From contig JAIOPV010000250.1 of the NCBI GenBank assembly GCA_021413735.1, positions 1-64,000 of the forward strand: a DNA stretch of 64,000 nt. Reading direction: 5' to 3'. Each line of letters starts with the position of its first letter. Position 1 is the stretch's first letter. The notes under the pieces are model-generated. The model was not told the DNA's origin and ran no database searches. It was given only the letters and a program-made list of their open reading frames with translations. This DNA comes from Planctomycetota bacterium (GTDB lineage Bacteria; Planctomycetota; Planctomycetia; Gemmatales; Gemmataceae). Shown piece after piece: positions 58,914 to 64,000 of the stretch. The position numbers and the translations under genes were made by a program.

Positions 58914-59120
58914 TCAAAGCTCGCGGTCGCCCCACTCCTCGTCGGGATCGAACGCTCCGATTGCTGCCGCCGGCGGGCAGAGCGTGACGCCGCGAGTGCG
59001 GATGAAGTCGGTGATTTTAACCTGCTCGTCGGGTGTGATCGTGGCTTGATGTGCTTCCTGAACGACGTGCTTCTGCGTGAACCACTGGCTTGCAATGTCG
59101 TGCCAGCTACCGTCCGACAT
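58914..59120 (-). CDS. Small protein with FIRxRGVTxCP motif
   Basis: This 68-residue protein (MSDGSWHDIASQWFTQKHVV) contains DEQVKITDFIRTRGVTLCPP, related to the motif in the gene at 26030. The ATG at 59120 is used. Function is unknown. Confidence 0.55.
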   Translation of the reverse strand: MSDGSWHDIASQWFTQKHVVQEAHQATITPDEQVKITDFIRTRGVTLCPPAAAIGAFDPDEEWGDREL

Positions 59121-59346
59121 GGGCTTCTCGGTCAATCAAGCGTCGCTCCCCACAGGCGTCCCTGGTAAGGCCACCGATCGTGGTGCTGACCTCGTCCCGA
59201 AAGGCGATGAGTTTATTCAGTCGGTCTGTGTCCTGCTGCACCTGCTCGACTTGCGATTTTCGTTTCCCCTCCTCGATCAACAGGACGAGCGCCCGCTCCG
59301 AGGGGAAGGTGCGAAGGTAATCCTGGATCAAGTCGTCTCCGTTCAT
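59107..59346 (-). CDS. Small hypothetical protein
   Basis: This 79-residue helical protein (MNGDDLIQDYLRTFPSERAL) overlaps both neighbouring genes. No domain is recognised; it belongs to the leftward operon that includes the relaxase. Confidence 0.55.
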   Translation of the reverse strand: MNGDDLIQDYLRTFPSERALVLLIEEGKRKSQVEQVQQDTDRLNKLIAFRDEVSTTIGGLTRDACGERRLIDREAHVGR

Positions 59347-59528
59347 GGCGTGCTCAACCAAGTTAGGGGGTCAAAGTACACGATGTTTCCACCCGGCGCA
59401 ATCATGTCTGCATGCTGGGGGTGGAAGAGGAACCATGCACTCGCAACGGTGAGGGCCAGGTTGAACGCGAAGAAGGCGAACAGCCAGCGTTTCGTGCGGC
59501 GTGCTTCGGAGGGTTCAGTCACGCTCAT
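59343..59528 (-). CDS. Small single-pass membrane protein
   Basis: This 61-residue protein has one helix (WLFAFFAFNLALTVASAWFLF) after a basic N-terminus. It is coupled to the next gene by ATGA overlap. Confidence 0.55.
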   Translation of the reverse strand: MSVTEPSEARRTKRWLFAFFAFNLALTVASAWFLFHPQHADMIAPGGNIVYFDPLTWLSTP

Positions 59529-59589
59529 TCCTTTCCTGTTGTGCCCAGAACCGGGCGAGAAGTGCGAGCCAGAACGCGAACAGCGGCAT
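59515..59589 (-). CDS. Possible 24-residue membrane peptide
   Basis: A short frame reads MPLFAFWLALLARFWAQQER and ends inside the start of the next gene. It contains one helix. Too short for the ORF track; it may be chance. Confidence 0.3.
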   Translation of the reverse strand: MPLFAFWLALLARFWAQQERNERD

Positions 59590-59595
59590 CGTCGG

Positions 59596-60126
59596 TTACC
59601 TTGTCAGGTTGAACCGGCCACCGGAACCGTCGGCTCCGGCCCAACCGGTGCGGTTGATGCGAAAGACAGGAGTGTACAGGTCGGCGAACCGCCGGGCGTC
59701 GAGTACCTCGGGAGCGCGGCGATCCAGAACCCACGGCCCAACTTTCAGCACGGCATGGAGTTCCTGCGTGGCCTTCACGATGACGACCATGATCCAGAGG
59801 TCGTGCTCAGGTATGCCGGCTTCGGCCAGGTCAAAGTATTCTGCGATGGCGAAGTCCTCGCAGTCACCTGAACCCTTCGCCCGCATCTCGGCGCGTGTCG
59901 CCCAATGATCGACGACCCCGTAGTTCTTGAAATCCTCGACGTAGGGGATGGCTCGGTAATGCTTCTGAATCGCATCCAGGGCGGGTTTCAACTCGCCCGC
60001 GAACGGCTTCGGCATCGCCTGCTCATGCTCGACGACGTGTTTCCACTTGGGGAAGTGTTCGAGTTCGTCTGCGTGGGCGGCCGTTGCAAGGATTGTGACA
60101 AGGAGTGCGGTGGCGAGGTGTTTCAT
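59596..60126 (-). CDS. Secreted transglutaminase-like cysteine proteinase
   Basis: This 176-residue protein has a signal peptide (MKHLATALLVTILATAAHA) and the catalytic Cys in GSGDCEDFAIAEYFDLAEAG. His (ELHAVLK) and Asp (VLDRRAPEV) follow, the BTLCP/LapG-like triad. It should cleave a periplasmic or surface protein. It sits next to a secreted Asn/Ser-rich protein. Confidence 0.85.
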   Translation of the reverse strand: MKHLATALLVTILATAAHADELEHFPKWKHVVEHEQAMPKPFAGELKPALDAIQKHYRAIPYVEDFKNYGVVDHWATRAEMRAKGSGDCEDFAIAEYFDLAEAGIPEHDLWIMVVIVKATQELHAVLKVGPWVLDRRAPEVLDARRFADLYTPVFRINRTGWAGADGSGGRFNLTR

Positions 60127-60185
60127 TTTGAATCCTTTCGATGGGAGAGCGGGCCGGGAATGGAGCTACCGGCCCGCACCCAGGC

Positions 60186-60863
60186 TCAGCGGTTGCGTGA
60201 GCCGTTCGTGGGGGCGTCAACTTCACGCCCGATTAACTCTTCAACGGTTTCTGCGGGGCATCGCGAGGAATGCTTGCGCACCTTCTCGCTTTCGCACAGG
60301 ACACCCCAGGCACCATCTGCGTCGCCCTTCCGCTCAAGCTCGCGGGAGAGGTACACGTTTAGGCAGTCGTCGTTCGCTTCCGTGCCGCCCAGGGCGATGG
60401 ACCCGAACGGCGAGGAGATGCCGCCCGTGTTCGAGCCGTTGCAATCGAACCCATTCACGAGGCCGGGAGCGAATACGGCAGGAGCCTGACGACGCTGCTT
60501 GTTGGTGATCGTCGTGCCACCCACTGAGACGGTCTGTGCGCCGGTCGTCGTTTCCACCGTCGCTCCGCCTCCGACGCCGATCCCAGTTCCGTTCCCGGAG
60601 TCGATCACTGCGCTGTTGGATTCAGAGCGTCCACCGGTTGCCGATGCAACGCCACCAGCCCCGCCGACTGCCGTGTTGGTGTTTGTGCTGCTCACACTGG
60701 ACGAGGAGCCAAAAGCCCCCGCGCCGGTTGACAGCATGTTGTTATTGCCAGTGATCTGGTTCAGATCATTATTGCTGCCAGAGACGGCGGCAGAATTATC
60801 GTCATTAGCGAAGGCGGTCGCTGCGGAGAGCAGGAAAACCGTCGTGAGAAGAAGTCGTTTCAT
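60186..60863 (-). CDS. Secreted Asn/Gly/Ser-rich protein
   Basis: This 225-residue protein has a signal peptide (MKRLLLTTVFLLSAATAFA) and a low-complexity region of Asn, Ser, Gly and Thr repeats (SGSNNDLNQITGNNNMLSTG). A globular tail with two Cys (FDCNGS, DDCLNVYL) follows. It may be an exported adhesin or surface component of the transfer system; this is inference. Confidence 0.6.
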   Translation of the reverse strand: MKRLLLTTVFLLSAATAFANDDNSAAVSGSNNDLNQITGNNNMLSTGAGAFGSSSSVSSTNTNTAVGGAGGVASATGGRSESNSAVIDSGNGTGIGVGGGATVETTTGAQTVSVGGTTITNKQRRQAPAVFAPGLVNGFDCNGSNTGGISSPFGSIALGGTEANDDCLNVYLSRELERKGDADGAWGVLCESEKVRKHSSRCPAETVEELIGREVDAPTNGSRNR

Positions 60864-60924
60864 TGTCGTGATTCCTTTCGTAGTTACCCCACCGGACCAT
60901 TCCGGAAGGGATTCCGTTGGTGCG

Positions 60925-61110
60925 TCATGCCTTGCGGATGGCCGCCTCGATTGCTGTCAGACTTGCCATCGCCTCGTCAGCATCAGCCAGTCCCTTCCGC
61001 TGCGTTTCGCCCTTGAGAACCCGGAGACGCATGCTCCGCTCGCGCTCGATGAACCGGCGGAGGATGCTGATGTGGGCCGTGACGGGCATGGTCATGATGT
61101 CGTTGCTCAT
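60925..61110 (-). CDS. Small helical protein
   Basis: This 61-residue protein (MSNDIMTMPVTAHISILRRF) overlaps the previous gene by 4 bases (ATGA). It is basic and helical. No domain is recognised. Confidence 0.55.
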   Translation of the reverse strand: MSNDIMTMPVTAHISILRRFIERERSMRLRVLKGETQRKGLADADEAMASLTAIEAAIRKA

Positions 61111-61382
61111 GCCGCGTCCTCGTCGTCGAATAGAGGAAGCATGCCGAGTTGCTGCATGTAGGTCTGGAGGATCGTCTCCGCTTCCTCGCGCTCAGCCACA
61201 TCCTGCTTGCGAAGTTTGAGAATTTGCTTAATGGTTCGAGGGCAGTATCCGTTGCCCTTGGATTCCGCAAGCAAATCACGGATGTCGGCGGCAATCGCGT
61301 CCTTCTCCTCGTGCAACCGCTCCAGCCTCTCGATGATGCTGCGGAGTTGCTGCGCCGCTTGGGTGTTGTGACCTATCGTCAT
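61107..61382 (-). CDS. GapR (DUF2312) family nucleoid protein
   Basis: This 91-residue protein matches GapR closely: QQLRSIIERLERLHEEKDAI, ESKGNGYCPRTIKQILKLRK and AETILQTYMQQLGML. GapR binds overtwisted AT-rich DNA in alphaproteobacteria. AAGGAATA precedes the ATG at 61382. It is next to replication-type genes, so it may shape element DNA during transfer. Confidence 0.85.
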   Translation of the reverse strand: MTIGHNTQAAQQLRSIIERLERLHEEKDAIAADIRDLLAESKGNGYCPRTIKQILKLRKQDVAEREEAETILQTYMQQLGMLPLFDDEDAA

Positions 61383-61405
61383 GCACTTATTCCTTCTGTT
61401 GGGGG

Positions 61406-62554
61406 TTAATCGCGGAGCAGGAGCGTCAGCCCCGATTCCGCACGGGTTATCGCGGTGTAAAGCCACTTGTCGCGGTTCTCACGAAAGGCCACGCTGTCGT
61501 CCACGACGGTGACGTGGTCCCATGAACTGCCTTGAGCTTTATGGCAAGTGATGATGTAACCCCAATCGAACTCGTTCAGAGCTGGCTTGGCGCCGGGAAC
61601 CTTCTCAGTCTTGCCTTGAGAGAAGTGATTCTCGAACAGGTACGGGTCGGTGAGTAAGTCATCGACTTGGCGGCCGAGATCTTCCATCCGCACGTCGAGC
61701 GAATAGGCGTCACGTCCCCGGCCCTGCGCGTCGGTGATCGTGGCAAGCGTGCCCATGCCGCCATTGAAGATACCCTCCTTGTGATTGTTCTTGCAGCAGA
61801 TGAGTCGCTCGCCTGGTAGTGGGCGGGTTCCGTGATGCCCGAGGCGGGAGCGGATGCGCTGGGTGTACGTCCACCGGACCCGATTCAGCCCACAGATCGG
61901 CTGTGTGTCCTGACGGTATACGCTCTCCTGCGACGGCTTGGTCAGGGCGAGAACTTCCACCCCCGCCTTGGTATAGCCGAGGGGCAACCGCTCGCCCTTG
62001 CGGGCCATCGTCGCCAACTCCAGGATCGGGCTATCGGCGGCTTGCCGGTGAATCTCGTGCAGGAACACATCTGGCGCACTCCGGGTGAACGCCCCTTGAC
62101 CGTTGACCGGTGGCAACTGGCCCGGGTCACCCATGACCAGAATCTTCTTTCCGAATGAACGGAGGTCTTCGGCCATTCGGTCGTCGATCATGCTGCACTC
62201 GTCAAGGACGATCAGGTCGGCGGACGCAGCGGCCGATTCCTCCGACAGGATGAACGTCAACTCGCCGGTCTTCTTGTCTACCTTCGGCAGGTAGATCAAG
62301 CTGTGAATCGTCTGAGCGCCGTCGTTGCCTTTCTTCCGAAGGACAGAAGCGGCCTTCCCGGTGTAGGCGCCCGTGCGGACATTCTTGATGCCGTACCGCT
62401 CGGTGATCTCCTCGATCGCGAGTTTTGCGATGGTGGACTTTCCCACGCCCGCGTAGCCCGCGAGGTAAAACTCGTTCCGCCCCTTCTCGCCGTACCATTC
62501 GACGACCGCTGTGATCGCTTTCGCCTGCTCGTCTGTGGGGGTAATATCAGCCAT
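61406..62554 (-). CDS. RecD-like DNA helicase
   Basis: This 382-residue protein has Walker A GYAGVGKST, Walker B IVLDECSMI and motif III VMGDPGQLPPV. The C-terminal motifs ITCHKAQGSSWDHV and YTAITRAES match RecD2/UvrD-type helicases. It lacks the long N-terminal extension of RecD2. GAGGAGG precedes the ATG at 62554; the tracked start is rejected. Phages and plasmids use such helicases in replication. Confidence 0.88.
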   Translation of the reverse strand: MADITPTDEQAKAITAVVEWYGEKGRNEFYLAGYAGVGKSTIAKLAIEEITERYGIKNVRTGAYTGKAASVLRKKGNDGAQTIHSLIYLPKVDKKTGELTFILSEESAAASADLIVLDECSMIDDRMAEDLRSFGKKILVMGDPGQLPPVNGQGAFTRSAPDVFLHEIHRQAADSPILELATMARKGERLPLGYTKAGVEVLALTKPSQESVYRQDTQPICGLNRVRWTYTQRIRSRLGHHGTRPLPGERLICCKNNHKEGIFNGGMGTLATITDAQGRGRDAYSLDVRMEDLGRQVDDLLTDPYLFENHFSQGKTEKVPGAKPALNEFDWGYIITCHKAQGSSWDHVTVVDDSVAFRENRDKWLYTAITRAESGLTLLLRD

Positions 62555-62561
62555 ACCCTCC

Positions 62562-62975
62562 TCAGTACTGCATCTCGGGGCCGCCGTCGTCTTGGCCGCC
62601 TCCGTGTGGTTCGGCGTCATCCCGCTTCGCATCGAGCAGCAGAAGCGTGCCGCCGAAGTTCTGAAGCACGATTTCGGTGGAATACTTCTCCTGTCCGGAT
62701 TGGTCCGTCCACTTCCGCGTGGTCAGTGACCCTTCCAGGTAAAGCTTCGACCCTTTGCGCAGGTAGTCCTTGGCTACTCGCACCAGCCCGTCGTTGAAGA
62801 TGACCACGCGGTGCCACTCGGTCTTCTCCTTCCGCTCGCCCGTGGCTTTGTCTTTCCATGTGTCCGAAGTGGCGACGGACAGGGTGGCGATTTCCTTGCC
62901 GTCCTGCATCGAACGAATCTCCGGATCGCGGCCCAGGTGTCCGAGTAGCGTTACTCTGTTAATGCTTCCTGCCAT
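62562..62975 (-). CDS. ssb: Single-stranded DNA-binding protein
   Basis: This 137-residue protein starts MAGSINRVTLLGHLGRDPEIRS and has FNDGLVRVAKDYLRKGSKLYLEGSLTTRKW, the SSB OB-fold. It lacks the usual acidic DDDIPF tail, ending in GGPEMQY. It lies 8 bases from the RecD-like gene in a replication-recombination block. Confidence 0.93.
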   Translation of the reverse strand: MAGSINRVTLLGHLGRDPEIRSMQDGKEIATLSVATSDTWKDKATGERKEKTEWHRVVIFNDGLVRVAKDYLRKGSKLYLEGSLTTRKWTDQSGQEKYSTEIVLQNFGGTLLLLDAKRDDAEPHGGGQDDGGPEMQY

Positions 62976-62990
62976 TGTCCTTCTCCTCGG

Positions 62991-63944
62991 TTAGATTTGC
63001 GCCATCAGGTCGCTCGGCGCAACCTCGTTCTCGCCGTTCTCCCGACGTGCCCGGTCGTCGGCCATTCGCCCCAGTTCCTTGAACTCCTCGTGGCGCGATA
63101 ACAGTTCCTTTTGCTGCGTCCCGGTGAGGGTCTTCCAGAAGTCCTGGTATGCCGCCGTCCCTTGACCGGCGTAGGCGAGCGCCTGGTCCGCAAGTGCTTT
63201 GGGATCGGCTTTCGGTGCGGGCGCGGCCTCGGACCACGCTCGGAGATTCTCGCCCATTTTCTTCGTGATGAGCGGCTGGTCGCCCTGAAAAAGGCTCAGG
63301 AGCGGCTCCGGGCACTTCGTCACCGTCGGGCGGTGCGTGTGCTCGTCGAGCATCAGCGAAAGCGTCATCTCGAACGTGAAGTTCTTCTCCTGAATCGGCT
63401 GCAGGCCGATGGGAATGACCTCCTCGCGCTCCCGCCCGTCCTTCATGACCTTGGCGATCTTCACCTTGTCGCGGGCGCGGAGGCAGAAGACGACGTGCAT
63501 CTGGCAGGCGAGCAGGTGGTTCATCATTCTCTTGTGTTCCGTCTTGGCCTTCGCCCAGTTCGGCATGCCCCGGAGCTTGTTGTTCTCCGCGATATCGGAG
63601 CAACCGCCGTAGCCCTCCCACTCGTGCGTCATGCTGTCGATCACGAGCACGCGGCACCCGGCGTCCTGGAACGCCATCACCGCGTCGGTGTAACGGGACG
63701 GAGCGAACGGCTCCCGCATCTCCGCGATCTGGTAGCCCTGCGGCAAGGCGGCCTGAATCCCGGGGCTGTCGGCGTACATGCTGCCGCGCCCGTTCTCGGT
63801 GTCGAGAAATCCGACCTTCCCGTTACCGGCCAGGCCGGCGGCCAGGAGCAGAGCGGAGTAAGTTTTGCCGGAACCGCTGACGCCGGCGAGGCTGATAAGC
63901 ATCGGGACGGATTTGCGGACGGCGGAAGAAATGGCAAAAGACAT
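62991..63944 (-). CDS. Sak4-like RecA-fold recombinase/ATPase
   Basis: This 317-residue protein has Walker A GVSGSGKT, a DTENGRGSMYAD loop and Walker B CRVLVIDSMTHEW, the pattern of phage Sak4-type single-strand annealing proteins. A C-terminal region of unclear function follows. AGGAGG precedes the ATG. Its placement beside SSB fits recombination. Confidence 0.8.
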   Translation of the reverse strand: MSFAISSAVRKSVPMLISLAGVSGSGKTYSALLLAAGLAGNGKVGFLDTENGRGSMYADSPGIQAALPQGYQIAEMREPFAPSRYTDAVMAFQDAGCRVLVIDSMTHEWEGYGGCSDIAENNKLRGMPNWAKAKTEHKRMMNHLLACQMHVVFCLRARDKVKIAKVMKDGREREEVIPIGLQPIQEKNFTFEMTLSLMLDEHTHRPTVTKCPEPLLSLFQGDQPLITKKMGENLRAWSEAAPAPKADPKALADQALAYAGQGTAAYQDFWKTLTGTQQKELLSRHEEFKELGRMADDRARRENGENEVAPSDLMAQI

Positions 63945-63952
63945 GGGGCCTC

Positions 63953-64000
63953 CTAGTAATTGATTTTGACGTGCGGAATAAGGCCTTTGGCAATTGCCTC
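63953..64000 (-). CDS. C-terminal end of a gene running past the window
   Basis: Only the last 15 codons and the stop are present (EAIAKGLIPHVKINY and TAG), with AGGAGG of the Sak4-like gene right after it. The gene cannot be identified. Confidence 0.45.
   Translation of the reverse strand, partial: EAIAKGLIPHVKINY

Noticed and set aside
14694-64000. Complete temperate phage
   Set aside because: Many small genes are phage-like, but no capsid, terminase, portal or tail genes are present and a MobF relaxase and coupling protein are.

Overview
The window looks like a planctomycete chromosome, most likely Gemmataceae-like. This is inferred from high GC, an HTTM (vitamin K carboxylase-like) protein, a DUF2617 protein, a Gly/Cys-rich repeat protein and large palindromic intergenic repeats; no rRNA or marker gene confirms it. 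A large mobile element interrupts the chromosome from about 14.57 kb to beyond the right edge.

Bases 1-14,573 are core chromosome: a glycosyltransferase, ClpX, two small tandem paralogues, a guanidinium exporter (Gdx, SMR family) behind what reads as a guanidine-II (mini-ykkC) riboswitch, DUF2617, a Cys-rich protein, two membrane proteins including the HTTM protein, a secreted repeat protein, an SmpA-like protein, a YhaM-like exoribonuclease and a secreted histidine phosphatase. Four long palindromic repeats lie between these genes. The region ends in a NADAR (YbiA-like) gene cut off after about 48 sense codons, where the element begins.

Bases 14,574-64,000 are an integrated element whose right end is not in view. 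It has a tyrosine integrase, an excisionase-like protein, a leftward cluster ending in a VirD4/TraG-type coupling protein, ParB-like and sigma-like proteins, and a divergent XRE regulator. It also carries a 2,079-residue methylase-helicase, a diadenylate-cyclase-like protein, a long run of tightly overlapping phage-like small genes, a cytosine methyltransferase, a PAPS-reductase-like protein, a MobF relaxase-helicase, a GapR-like protein, a RecD-like helicase, SSB and a Sak4-like ATPase. Relaxase, coupling protein and integrase together suggest an integrative mobilizable or conjugative element. No pilus or mating-pair genes are visible here.

The element is unusually rich in homing-type endonucleases: five HNH genes and one DUF559/Vsr-like gene in about 28 kb. 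The most striking case is an intein inserted exactly in the Walker B/DExH box of the giant helicase. Its endonuclease is encoded in a different reading frame from the intein, overlapping it, while the host frame stays open throughout. Another HNH gene sits behind the PAPS-reductase gene with a diverged copy of that gene's last codons on its far side. Several cargo genes share a leader in which a hairpin lies just upstream of the ribosome binding site; three of these hairpins share loop and flanks and show compensatory stem changes.
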